In this document: in pieces, positions 16,310 through 25,195 of the stretch
How the letters are laid out: each line of letters starts with the position of its first letter
Numbering within the stretch: position 1 is the first letter of the stretch
Source: Candidatus Villigracilis affinis
GTDB lineage: Bacteria > Chloroflexota > Anaerolineae > Anaerolineales > Villigracilaceae
Reading direction: 5' to 3'
NCBI GenBank assembly: GCA_016718275.1
Contig: JADKEA010000023.1
Location: forward strand, 186,001-250,000
Length of the DNA stretch: 64,000 nt
Program-made: the position numbers and the translations under genes
Notes under the pieces: generated by a model
Databases searched by the model: none
Seen by the model: only the letters and a program-made list of their open reading frames with translations
Told to the model about the DNA's origin: nothing

Positions 16310-18778
16310 ATGACGAAACAAGTCACGCTATCAATCAATGGAATAACAGTAACCGTTCCCGATGGAACGTTGATCGCCGATGCGGCCAAGATGGCTGGGA
16401 TCGACATCCCCGTATTTTGTCACCACCCGAAACTGGAGCCCGTTGGCATGTGCCGCATGTGTCTGGTGGAAGTTGGCCGCCCCATGTTGGACCGCGCCAC
16501 CGGCCAGGTGGTGATGGAAAACGGCCAGCCCAAGATCCAGTTCATGCCCAAACTTGAAACGGCCTGTACCAATCGTGTTTCAGACGGCATGGTGGTGATG
16601 ACCACAACGGACAAGGCTCTGGATGGACAGAAGGGCACGGTTGAATTCCTGCTTACTTCGCACCCGCTGGATTGTCCGGTCTGTGACAAGGGCGGCGAAT
16701 GTCCGCTTCAAAACCTGACCATGGCTTTCGGTCCGGGACAAAGCCGCTTCATCTATGATGAGAAGGCGCATTTCGAAAAGCAGGTTCCGCTTGGAGATTT
16801 GATCTGGCTCGACCGCGAACGCTGCATCCAGTGCGCGCGCTGTATCCGATTTCAAGATGAAGTTGCCGGTGAAGCGGTGCTCGGTTTTGATGAGCGCGGA
16901 CGCAACACGCAGATCATTTCCCTCTCAGAGCCCGGGTTTGATTCCGTTTTTTCAGGCAACACCACCGATATCTGCCCCGTCGGCGCATTGACCACTGCAG
17001 ACTTCCGCTTTGGCGCGCGCCCCTGGGAATTAAAAGCGCAGGCTTCCATTTGTACGCAATGCCCTGTGGGTTGCAACACCACACTCAATACCCGCCGTGA
17101 GGCCAAGGCTGGCGGCGATATCGTTGTGAAGCGTGTGATGCCCCGCCAGAATGAAGAAGTCAATGAGATCTGGTTGTGCGATAAGGGTCGCTTTACCTAT
17201 CACTTTACCGAAAGCAAGAAACGCCTCACCCGTCCGCTCGTTCGTAAAGAAGATAAGCTGGCGCGCGCTTCGTGGGATGCAGCGACAAAACTTGCCGCCG
17301 AGAATTTCGCGAAATCGAAAAAGGATTTTGTCGTGCTGGCTTCGGGCCGACTGGCAAATGAAGACCTGTTCAACTTGAAGTCGCTGGCCGATACGGCTGG
17401 TGGCACGACGATCTTATATTCCAACATGGGCGGCGGAGATCTGACCGCACTCGTCGGCGTTGGGCAGGGGACGAACATCGGCAAGATGGGCAAGGGCGAT
17501 GCCATTCTCGTGGTCGCTTCTGACCTGTATCAGGAAGCTCCCATTTGGTGGCTGCGTGTGAAACAGGCTGCCGATCGCGGCGCGACGCTCATCGTTGCCA
17601 ATGCGCGCGAGACCAAGTTGGATAAATTTGCGAAGTTCGTTATTCGTTATGCACAGGGCGATGAATCGAAGGCTGTAAACAACCTGAGCAACAAAGGCAA
17701 GATCGCCGATGAGTTTGCCAAGGCGAAGAATGCTATTGTTTTCTACGGCAATGATGGTCTTAGCTTGAGCGATACGGCGAGCCTTTCCTCCGCTTGTGCC
17801 ACACTTTTGAAAGAGACAGATCACGCTGGCAGACCGAACAACGGTTTGGTCGCTGTGTGGGAACGTGTAAATGATCAAGGCGCATGGGAGATTGGTTTCC
17901 GTCCCGAGCCTGATCTAGAGAAGGCCCTTAAAGGAAAAGTTGTTTATATTGCAGGCGCCGACCCTGTTGGTGATGACCCTGCCTTGGCAAAGGCGCTCAA
18001 GGGCGCGAAGTTTGTAGCGGTACAGGATATTCTTGAAACCGCAACAACCGAAGTTGCAGATGTGGTCTTCCCCGCGCAGGCTTATACCGAACGCGAAGGA
18101 ACATTCACTTCTGGAGAGCGCCGTGTGCAGCGTTTTTATGCGGCAGTACCAGTAAAGGGTGATGCGAAACCCGATTATGCCATCACTGCTCAGGTTGCCA
18201 AGCAAATGGGCGTGATCCTTGAAGGTTCGTCTGCTTCGGTGGTGTTCGATATTCTTTCGAACTCACTTGAGGCATTCACCGATTTGAGTTACGACAAACT
18301 GGCCGAGACACATGGTCAATGGCCGATCGTTGGGCGCGGTGACTTGTACTACGGCGGCACGACTTACGAGAACACACAGGGGTTGGGCGTACAACTCGTC
18401 CCGACCGCTCAGGCTGGTGGAACAGTACGCATACCCAAGGTCAGGAAAGAAGCGGCTCTTCGTCCAAAAGAAAATGAATTGCTGGCTGTTCCTGTTACCA
18501 AATTGTACGATCACGGTGTGACCGTCAGTTCATCTGCTGCGCTGCTTGGGCAATGGGTTGGGGAGCCGACCGTAACCCTGCACCCGATGGCTGCGAAGAA
18601 TTTGGGTGTGGAAGCGGGCGCACGTGTGAAGATCAGTTTGAACGGCGTAAACGCTGAAGTGGTTGTAAAGATAGACGATACGATCTCGGCGGGTGTGGCA
18701 TTGGTGCCGCGCAGCATGGGCATTGCGATCCGTGAACCTGTAGTGGCACGTGTCCTGCTTGCAGGGAAGGTGAAGTGA
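16310..18778 (+). CDS. nuoG: NADH-quinone oxidoreductase subunit G
   Basis: 822 residues, the 75-kDa iron-sulfur subunit. N-terminal [2Fe-2S] ligands Cys37, Cys48, Cys51 and Cys86, then CPVCDKGGECPLQN and CIQCARCIRF for the following [4Fe-4S] clusters. CTQCPVGCNT matches the extra cluster found in some bacterial NuoG. The remainder is a molybdopterin-oxidoreductase-like fold that carries no cofactor in complex I. GGAG nine bases upstream supports the ATG. Confidence 0.96.
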   Translation: MTKQVTLSINGITVTVPDGTLIADAAKMAGIDIPVFCHHPKLEPVGMCRMCLVEVGRPMLDRATGQVVMENGQPKIQFMPKLETACTNRVSDGMVVMTTTDKALDGQKGTVEFLLTSHPLDCPVCDKGGECPLQNLTMAFGPGQSRFIYDEKAHFEKQVPLGDLIWLDRERCIQCARCIRFQDEVAGEAVLGFDERGRNTQIISLSEPGFDSVFSGNTTDICPVGALTTADFRFGARPWELKAQASICTQCPVGCNTTLNTRREAKAGGDIVVKRVMPRQNEEVNEIWLCDKGRFTYHFTESKKRLTRPLVRKEDKLARASWDAATKLAAENFAKSKKDFVVLASGRLANEDLFNLKSLADTAGGTTILYSNMGGGDLTALVGVGQGTNIGKMGKGDAILVVASDLYQEAPIWWLRVKQAADRGATLIVANARETKLDKFAKFVIRYAQGDESKAVNNLSNKGKIADEFAKAKNAIVFYGNDGLSLSDTASLSSACATLLKETDHAGRPNNGLVAVWERVNDQGAWEIGFRPEPDLEKALKGKVVYIAGADPVGDDPALAKALKGAKFVAVQDILETATTEVADVVFPAQAYTEREGTFTSGERRVQRFYAAVPVKGDAKPDYAITAQVAKQMGVILEGSSASVVFDILSNSLEAFTDLSYDKLAETHGQWPIVGRGDLYYGGTTYENTQGLGVQLVPTAQAGGTVRIPKVRKEAALRPKENELLAVPVTKLYDHGVTVSSSAALLGQWVGEPTVTLHPMAAKNLGVEAGARVKISLNGVNAEVVVKIDDTISAGVALVPRSMGIAIREPVVARVLLAGKVK

Positions 18779-18779
18779 T

Positions 18780-19919
18780 ATGGATTGGACCATCTGGCTT
18801 GAATGGGTATTAAAGGGATTTATTCTCTGCCTGATCCTTTTGACAGGCTTTGCATATCTGACCTTGTATGAACGACGCGCGCTGGCGCGTATGCAGGTGC
18901 GTGTGGGTCCGAATCGCGCTGGACCTCAGGGCTTGCTCCAGCCGATTGCAGATGCGGTGAAGTTGATCTTCAAGGAAGAATTCACCCCATCACGCGTGTA
19001 TAAGGTTGTATTTGTGCTTGCGCCTATACTGACCGTGGTGCCTTCATTGATTTTGGCGGCTGTGATCCCGTTGGGTTCAAAGTTCATGCTTTTTGGCCGC
19101 GAGATCACACTCTATGTTGCCGACTTGAATGTGGGCGTGTTGTACCTGACCTCCATTGCCTCCATCGCGGTGTATGGCATCGTGCTGGCGGGTTGGTCAA
19201 GCAATAACAAGTATGCCATGCTGGGCGGTATTCGTTCCTCTGCACAAATGATCTCTTATGAACTTTCGCTCGGCTTGTGCATTGTGATCGCCATCCTTCT
19301 CGGCGATTCGATGAATTTGAACGACATTGTTAATGCTCAAAAAGGGATGTGGTTCGCGGTCATTCAACCTGCGGGTGCGTTGGTTTTCATGATCGTGACG
19401 CTTGCAGAAGTGAACCGCGCTCCCTTCGATATGCCCGAAGCTGAGCAGGAATTGACCGCTGGCTATCACGCGGAATATTCGGGCATGAAGTTTGCTTTGT
19501 TCTTCATGGCTGAATACCAGAAGATGATCGTCATTTGCATGATCGCAGCGACCCTGTTCTTTGGCGGATATCGTGAATTCTGGTTCCTGCAAGGGACCAT
19601 TTTTAGTGTGGATCGCTTCTGGTTCCTTGGCCCGATCTATTTGTTGTTGAAAGTTGTTGTCCTGCTGTTCTTTATGATCTGGATCCGTGCCACCTGGCCG
19701 CGCATCCGTTACGACCGTTTGATGGCATTCGGTTGGAAGGTGCTTTTACCGTTATCGTTGATCCTTGCCTTCATCACTGCCACGGGTATTCTGCTTGCGA
19801 AGGAATTGAATAATCAGTTGTTCTTCTGGAGCATTCCCGTCCTGTCGATTATTTGTGTGTTGGTGGCGGTGGTGTTTATTAACAGTGACTTGAGGAGAAA
19901 ATCCCATGGGCGTATTTGA
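18780..19919 (+). CDS. nuoH: NADH-quinone oxidoreductase subunit H
   Basis: 379 residues with eight or more membrane helices; the membrane subunit that contacts the quinone chamber and links it to the proton pumps. Typical motifs are YERRALARMQVRVGPNRAGP and EVNRAPFDMPEAEQELTAGY. The last 14 bases overlap nuoI. Confidence 0.97.
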   Translation: MDWTIWLEWVLKGFILCLILLTGFAYLTLYERRALARMQVRVGPNRAGPQGLLQPIADAVKLIFKEEFTPSRVYKVVFVLAPILTVVPSLILAAVIPLGSKFMLFGREITLYVADLNVGVLYLTSIASIAVYGIVLAGWSSNNKYAMLGGIRSSAQMISYELSLGLCIVIAILLGDSMNLNDIVNAQKGMWFAVIQPAGALVFMIVTLAEVNRAPFDMPEAEQELTAGYHAEYSGMKFALFFMAEYQKMIVICMIAATLFFGGYREFWFLQGTIFSVDRFWFLGPIYLLLKVVVLLFFMIWIRATWPRIRYDRLMAFGWKVLLPLSLILAFITATGILLAKELNNQLFFWSIPVLSIICVLVAVVFINSDLRRKSHGRI

Positions 19920-20427
19920 TCCCATTATCGAGCTTTCAAAAGGTTTGGGCGAAACCCTGCGCTCCTTCCTTTTTGAGAAGACCGTAACCTATCAATATCC
20001 TGAAGAGAAGCGTCCCGTGCGTCCACGTTATCGCGGTCGTCATGTGTTGAAGCGTTATGACAACGGTCTCGAAAAATGTATCGGATGTTCGCTGTGCGCC
20101 GCGGCCTGCCCTGCGGATGCGATCTTCGTTGAATCGGCTGAGAATACGGATGAAAAACGCTTCTCCCCCGGACAGCGGTATGCCTCCACTTACGAGATCA
20201 ATATGTTGCGCTGCATCTATTGCGGCTTCTGCGAAGATGCCTGCCCGACCGAGGCAATCGTGCTCGGTGATAATTACGAGCTTTCCTTTACTGACCGCCG
20301 ACAGGCGATCTACCCGAAGGAGATGCTGCTCGAACCCGTCGCCACAGTGGAAATGACCACACCGCGCAAGGTGGATGCGGGCGTATTTACACGTTCGGTG
20401 CCTGAGATGCAAAATCCGTCCGATTAA
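19906..20427 (+). CDS. nuoI: NADH-quinone oxidoreductase subunit I
   Basis: 173 residues, a ferredoxin-like subunit with two [4Fe-4S] clusters (N6a/N6b). Ligands are Cys58, 61, 64, 68 (CIGCSLCAAACPADAI) and Cys103, 106, 109, 113 (CIYCGFCEDACPTEAI). ATG 19906 lies inside the end of nuoH, with GAGGAG just upstream. Confidence 0.97.
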   Translation: MGVFDPIIELSKGLGETLRSFLFEKTVTYQYPEEKRPVRPRYRGRHVLKRYDNGLEKCIGCSLCAAACPADAIFVESAENTDEKRFSPGQRYASTYEINMLRCIYCGFCEDACPTEAIVLGDNYELSFTDRRQAIYPKEMLLEPVATVEMTTPRKVDAGVFTRSVPEMQNPSD

Positions 20428-20497
20428 CGATTTACGATGGGCGATTTGCGATTGGTAATCTCGTAAATCCAAAATTACAAATCGTAAATGGAGTTTT
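20428..20497 (+). repeat. AAATCGTAAAT-family repeat between nuoI and nuoJ
   Basis: Contains TCGTAAATCCAAAATTAC and AAATCGTAAATG, matching the words just before glyQS. It fills an otherwise tight operon junction and seems to be an inserted small repeat. GGAG near its end serves as the nuoJ ribosome site. Confidence 0.5.
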
Positions 20498-21022
20498 ATG
20501 AATTCTGACATAGTCGTTTTTCTCGTTCTCTCCCTGATCGCCATTTCGAGCGCCCTGGGGATGATGTTCAGCCGTAACGCGGTGTATTCGGCGCTGTTCC
20601 TCGTGCTGAACTTCATCACAGTAGCGGTGTTCTATCTTTTGCTTGGCGCGCCGTTCATTGCCATGTCGCAGATCACGGTGTATGCAGGCGCGATCATGGT
20701 GTTGTTCCTGTTCGTGATCATGCTGCTCGGCGCGGAAAATCTTGCGCCCTCCAAGTCGCTCCCGTGGCAGAAGCCGCTGGCGTATATTCTGGCTTTCGTG
20801 CTGGTCGTGGAATCGGTGTATCTGGTCATCTCCCGCGCGCAGGTCGATAAATTCATCTCATCGCCTGAAGCCTCCCTCAATTCGATGGACAATTTGCGTG
20901 AAATGGCGATGACCTTGTTCAATCAATATCTTCTGCCGTTCGAGATCACGTCCATTTTGCTTTTGGTCGCGATGGTGGGCGCGATCGTGCTGACCAAGCA
21001 GGAAAAGGGAGAACAGAAATAA
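20498..21022 (+). CDS. nuoJ: NADH-quinone oxidoreductase subunit J
   Basis: 174 residues with five membrane helices; part of the proton path in the membrane arm. Family motif FYLLLGAPFIAMSQITVYAG and then AIMVLFLFVIMLLG. GGAG upstream. The stop overlaps the nuoK start by one base. Confidence 0.95.
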   Translation: MNSDIVVFLVLSLIAISSALGMMFSRNAVYSALFLVLNFITVAVFYLLLGAPFIAMSQITVYAGAIMVLFLFVIMLLGAENLAPSKSLPWQKPLAYILAFVLVVESVYLVISRAQVDKFISSPEASLNSMDNLREMAMTLFNQYLLPFEITSILLLVAMVGAIVLTKQEKGEQK

Positions 21023-21342
21023 TGGTCCCTGTCAATTATTACGTGGCGCTTTCCGCCATTTTATTTTCCATTGGCGCGCTCGGTGTGCTCATCCGCCGCA
21101 ACCCGCTGATCATTTTCATGTCCATTGAATTGATGCTTAACGCAGGCAACCTTGCCTTTGTGGCATTTGGCCGTTCCTACGAAATTGCAGGCGGACAGCC
21201 CTTCTTTAGCGGACAGATCTTCGTGTTCTTCGTCATCGCCGTGGCTGCTGCCGAAGTGGCCGTGGGCCTCGCCTTGATCGTTGAGATCTTCAAGACCAGG
21301 AAGAACATCAACATTGATGAGTTGAATTCCCTAAAAGGATAG
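21022..21342 (+). CDS. nuoK: NADH-quinone oxidoreductase subunit K
   Basis: 106 residues and three membrane helices. Contains the conserved glutamate segments FMSIELMLNAGNLAFVAFG and AVAAAEVAVGLALIV that carry protons in this Mrp-related subunit. Its start overlaps the nuoJ stop. Confidence 0.96.
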   Translation: MVPVNYYVALSAILFSIGALGVLIRRNPLIIFMSIELMLNAGNLAFVAFGRSYEIAGGQPFFSGQIFVFFVIAVAAAEVAVGLALIVEIFKTRKNINIDELNSLKG

Positions 21343-21413
21343 AGATTAGACGACTAGGGACTAGATAAATAGTAGGAATACTATTCTCTGCTCTCTACTC
21401 TCTGGAGACTTTT
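21343..21413 (+). repeat. Low-complexity insertion between nuoK and nuoL
   Basis: Tandem ACTAG-type words (GACTAGGGACTAGATA) followed by CTCTGCTCTCTACTCTCT. No gene fits. It ends with CTGGAGAC, the likely nuoL ribosome site. Similar in character to the insertions at 725 and 20428 but different in sequence. Confidence 0.4.
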
Positions 21414-23612
21414 ATGCACTTAAGCGAATCAGTTAGTACAGGATTTTTCTTTCTTGCCCCGTGGCTGGTCTTTGCGCCCCTCACCGGCTTGCTGATCAAT
21501 TTGATCTTTAGCAAGTGGTTCAAGTTCAGTGAGAACTGGGTCGGCGCAGTGGCAAGCCTGGCATCCGGAGCGGCATTTGTCGTCTCGGTGCTTCTGGCGT
21601 ATTCTGTTTCCCTCAATCACGGGGAAGTGGTGCGCTGGAAACTTGCAGAGTGGATCCATGTCGGCACGCTCAACCTCGATTGGACCTTCCGCATCGACTC
21701 GCTCTCGACCACAATGATGCTGGTTGTCTCGGGGGTCGGTACCCTCATCCACATCTACGCGATCGGATATATGCACGAGGATGTCCGCTTCAAGCATGAA
21801 GAGGGACGCTTCAACCGCTTCTTCCTTTTCCTCAACCTGTTCATCGCGGCGATGATGATCCTCGTCTCAGGCGACTCGTACATGATGCTCTTCGTCGGCT
21901 GGGAAGGTGTGGGTCTTTGCTCCTTCCTGCTGATCGGCTTCTGGTTCGAGATGGACACGCTTGCGCGTCCTTCGTGGGCCAATTCCAATGCCGCGAAGAA
22001 AGCTTTCATCACCAACCGCGTCGGCGACTTCGGTTTCCTCATCGCTGGGTTCTTGATGTTCTGGTATCTCGGCTCCTTCCAATTCGATGAGGTCTTCAAA
22101 GCCGCCCCTGAAATCGCACATTCGATGCCGTGGGTAATCGTAGCAATTACATTATTTATGTTGGTGGGTGTTGCGGGTAAATCTGCACAGATCCCGCTTT
22201 ACATCTGGCTGCCAGACGCGATGGCTGGCCCAACCCCTGTTTCGGCGTTGATCCATGCCGCGACGATGGTAACCGCTGGTGTATATCTTGTGACGCGTTC
22301 CGCTCCGCTTTATACGCTCGTCCCGCAGGCACAGTACATCGTTGCGATGGTCGGCGCAGGGACGGCGCTCTTCGCCGCTACGATTGCAGTTGGTCAATAC
22401 GATATCAAGAAAGTCCTCGCGTACTCCACCATTTCACAACTTGGATTCATGGTTGCGGCGGTGGGCATGGGTGCGTACGTGGCGGGGATGTTCCACCTCA
22501 TCACACATGCTTTCTTCAAGGCTTTGCTCTTCCTCTCCGCTGGTTCTGTCATCCTTGGTCTGGAGCGCGGACATCATGCGCATGCGCATCACGTAGCCCA
22601 TGACGATCATGGCAAAAAGAAGAAAGAAGGAAAGCATGCCCTGAGCAAAGCCGAAGGGAGGAAAGAGGAAGAACATGGACACGGTGGCGGTCACGATGAG
22701 CATGGCGAGGTTTTTGACCCAGGCGACATGCGCAACATGGGCGGACTTCGCAAGACCATGCCTGTCACATTCTGGCTGTACATGATCGGCACGCTGGCTC
22801 TTGCGGGCATCTTCCCGTTTGCTGGCTTTTGGTCGAAAGATGAAATCCTTTTGGATGCAAGTCTGCACTTCACCAGCGTTTATTGGCAGTTGACCATTGC
22901 CGCCTTCTTCACCGCTTTCTACATGGGACGTCAAATTTGGATGGTCTTCTTCGGCGAGGCGCGTACTGACGCAGCCAAGCACGCAGAAGAAAGCCCAAAG
23001 GTGATGACCGTGCCGTTGATGGTGCTGGCAGTTTTATCGGTCGCGGGTGGCGCGTTGAATCTTCCGTTTGAAGGTTTCCACAATCTCGGTCACTGGCTGG
23101 GACACACCCTCGGTGAAGTCGAAGGCCTTCCGCTTGATATGAAAGTCGCTGGCATTTCCACTGGGCTGGCGCTGCTTGCCATTTTGATCTCGTGGTTCCT
23201 GTATGGACGTAACCCGCTCAAGACTGGCGAAATTGATCCGCTGAAGAAACCGCTTGGTCCCATTTTTACCGGCATGGAAGGCAAATGGTTCGTGGATGAA
23301 GGCTACTTTGCCGTCATCATCAATCCGTTCAACAAGATCTCGCAATTCCTTGCGGATGTGATCGACTGGCGCTTCTGGCATGACTTTGTGCATGATACGG
23401 TTATTCTGGGAACTTATAACTGGCTGAGTGAGATCGCGTTGAATGAATACGCCGATCAAAAAGGCATCGATGGCTTCGCGAACTGGCTTGGCAGTGCAAC
23501 ACAATCCGTTTCAGCAACGTTACGCAAAGTGCAAAATGGCTTTGTGCGTTCGTATGCGCTCTCCGTTTTGTTGGGCGTGGTTTTGATCTTAGGCTATTTG
23601 ATTTTGAAATAA
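21414..23612 (+). CDS. nuoL: NADH-quinone oxidoreductase subunit L
   Basis: 732 residues, the largest antiporter-like proton-pumping subunit, with about fifteen membrane helices and the long lateral helix at the C-terminus. Motifs: MLFVGWEGVGLCSFLLIGFW, AGKSAQIPLYIWLPDAMAGP and PVSALIHAATMVTAGVYL. A hydrophilic insert at about residues 384-440 is very rich in His, Lys, Glu and Gly and includes HALSKAEGRK, encoded by a small repeat at 22639. The insert probably sits in a loop exposed at the membrane face. Confidence 0.96.
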   Translation: MHLSESVSTGFFFLAPWLVFAPLTGLLINLIFSKWFKFSENWVGAVASLASGAAFVVSVLLAYSVSLNHGEVVRWKLAEWIHVGTLNLDWTFRIDSLSTTMMLVVSGVGTLIHIYAIGYMHEDVRFKHEEGRFNRFFLFLNLFIAAMMILVSGDSYMMLFVGWEGVGLCSFLLIGFWFEMDTLARPSWANSNAAKKAFITNRVGDFGFLIAGFLMFWYLGSFQFDEVFKAAPEIAHSMPWVIVAITLFMLVGVAGKSAQIPLYIWLPDAMAGPTPVSALIHAATMVTAGVYLVTRSAPLYTLVPQAQYIVAMVGAGTALFAATIAVGQYDIKKVLAYSTISQLGFMVAAVGMGAYVAGMFHLITHAFFKALLFLSAGSVILGLERGHHAHAHHVAHDDHGKKKKEGKHALSKAEGRKEEEHGHGGGHDEHGEVFDPGDMRNMGGLRKTMPVTFWLYMIGTLALAGIFPFAGFWSKDEILLDASLHFTSVYWQLTIAAFFTAFYMGRQIWMVFFGEARTDAAKHAEESPKVMTVPLMVLAVLSVAGGALNLPFEGFHNLGHWLGHTLGEVEGLPLDMKVAGISTGLALLAILISWFLYGRNPLKTGEIDPLKKPLGPIFTGMEGKWFVDEGYFAVIINPFNKISQFLADVIDWRFWHDFVHDTVILGTYNWLSEIALNEYADQKGIDGFANWLGSATQSVSATLRKVQNGFVRSYALSVLLGVVLILGYLILK
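22639..22657 (+). repeat. Small repeat inside nuoL (CCTGAGCAAAGCCGAAGG type)
   Basis: This resembles the short element CTGAGC..AGTCGAAGG that I recall being widespread in Chloroflexota and other genomes. Here it reads in frame as ALSKAEG within the His-rich loop of NuoL. Confidence 0.45.
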
Positions 23613-23635
23613 CTCGTAGAAACCGAGGATAGAAC

Positions 23636-25147
23636 ATGGAATTTCTTTTGCAACCTCTTACACTCCTGACCTTCCTTCCGCTTGTGGGCGTGCTCGTGAT
23701 TCTCTTTATGAACTCCGAGTCGAAGAACGCCATTCGCTGGGTTGCGTTGGGCACATCATTGATCACCTTTGTCGTTTCGTTGTGGGTGCTCACGCAGTTT
23801 GACTCATCCAATCCCGATTTGCAGTTGGAAGCCAAATACCCGTGGATTCAAGTGGCGGGCTGGAACATTTACTACTACCTGGCCGTGGACGGTCTGAGCA
23901 TTTTGCTGGTTTTGCTCACCGCCTTCCTGACACCGATCTCCCTGCTCTCCACATGGACAGCGGTTGAAGAGCGCGTCAAGGATTTCATGATCTTCTTCCT
24001 GCTTTTGGAAGTGGGCATGATGGGCGTATTCCTCGCGCAGGATCTGTTCCTGTTCTACATCTTCTGGGAATTTACCCTCGTCCCGATGTACTTCCTCATC
24101 GGCCTGTGGGGCGGACCGCGCCGCGTATATGCTGCGGTCAAGTTCTTCCTCTACACCATGGCTGGTTCCATTTTGATGCTGGTTGCCATTTTGTTCCTCG
24201 GCATCAAGACCAACACCTTCAATGTCCCGACCATGCTTGCCCGTCTACCTGACCTGTATGCCACCAGCATCAGCCCGCAGACTCAGATGCTGCTCTTCAT
24301 CGCCTTTGCTGCGGCATTCGCCATCAAAGTTCCGATGTGGCCGTTACACTCGTGGTTGCCCGATGCCCACGTGGAAGCTCCCACCGCTGGTTCCGTCATC
24401 CTGGCTGGTGTGTTGCTCAAGATGGGTACCTACGGCTTCCTGCGTTTCAATATTCAGCTCTTCCCGGATGCCACCGTTGCCGCCGCCCCGTGGATCGCGC
24501 TCCTCGCGACCATCGGTATCATTTATGGCGCGGCAGTTTCCTATGCTCAAACAGATGTGAAGAAGTTGGTTGCGTATTCCTCTGTCAGTCACCTTGGCTT
24601 CGTGATGCTTGGCTTGTTCGCGTTGAATGCTCAAGGCGTGGCAGGTGCCATTTTACAAATGATCAACCACGGGTTAAGCACAGGCGCGCTGTTCCTCCTC
24701 ATCGGTATGATCTACGAACAGACCCACACCCGCGAGATCAAAGTCTACGGTGGTTTGTGGAAGATCACCCCGATCTTCGGCACCATCATGCTGATCGCCT
24801 CACTCTCTTCGATGGGTTTACCCGGTCTCAACGGCTTCATCGGTGAATTCACCATTTTGCTTGGCGCATTCGGCTCGGAGGCCATTGGCAATCCGTGGTA
24901 TGCAGGCATTTCCGCCATTGGTGTCATTATGGCGGCTGTATACATTCTTTACATGTTCCAGAAGGTCTTCCTCGGCCCTGCTGGTGAGATCACTGAACAT
25001 CACGAACTCAAAGACCTTAATTGGCGCGAGATTCTCACTGTGGCTCCGCTGGTCATCTTCATGTTCTGGATCGGTCTCTACCCCAAGCCGTTCTTCGATC
25101 TCCTCGCCCCTGCGGTTGAGAAACTTTTATCTGCATTGCCTTTATAA
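23636..25147 (+). CDS. nuoM: NADH-quinone oxidoreductase subunit M
   Basis: 503 residues with about fourteen membrane helices; the second antiporter-like proton pump. Motifs: FWEFTLVPMYFLIGLWGG, KVPMWPLHSWLPDAHVEAP, and the Lys-bearing helix TDVKKLVAYSSVSHLGFV. Complete and of normal length. Confidence 0.97.
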   Translation: MEFLLQPLTLLTFLPLVGVLVILFMNSESKNAIRWVALGTSLITFVVSLWVLTQFDSSNPDLQLEAKYPWIQVAGWNIYYYLAVDGLSILLVLLTAFLTPISLLSTWTAVEERVKDFMIFFLLLEVGMMGVFLAQDLFLFYIFWEFTLVPMYFLIGLWGGPRRVYAAVKFFLYTMAGSILMLVAILFLGIKTNTFNVPTMLARLPDLYATSISPQTQMLLFIAFAAAFAIKVPMWPLHSWLPDAHVEAPTAGSVILAGVLLKMGTYGFLRFNIQLFPDATVAAAPWIALLATIGIIYGAAVSYAQTDVKKLVAYSSVSHLGFVMLGLFALNAQGVAGAILQMINHGLSTGALFLLIGMIYEQTHTREIKVYGGLWKITPIFGTIMLIASLSSMGLPGLNGFIGEFTILLGAFGSEAIGNPWYAGISAIGVIMAAVYILYMFQKVFLGPAGEITEHHELKDLNWREILTVAPLVIFMFWIGLYPKPFFDLLAPAVEKLLSALPL

Positions 25148-25195
25148 CGACCATTGACCATAGAAATAAACCATGGCCAAGATTTTGGAGCGTTC

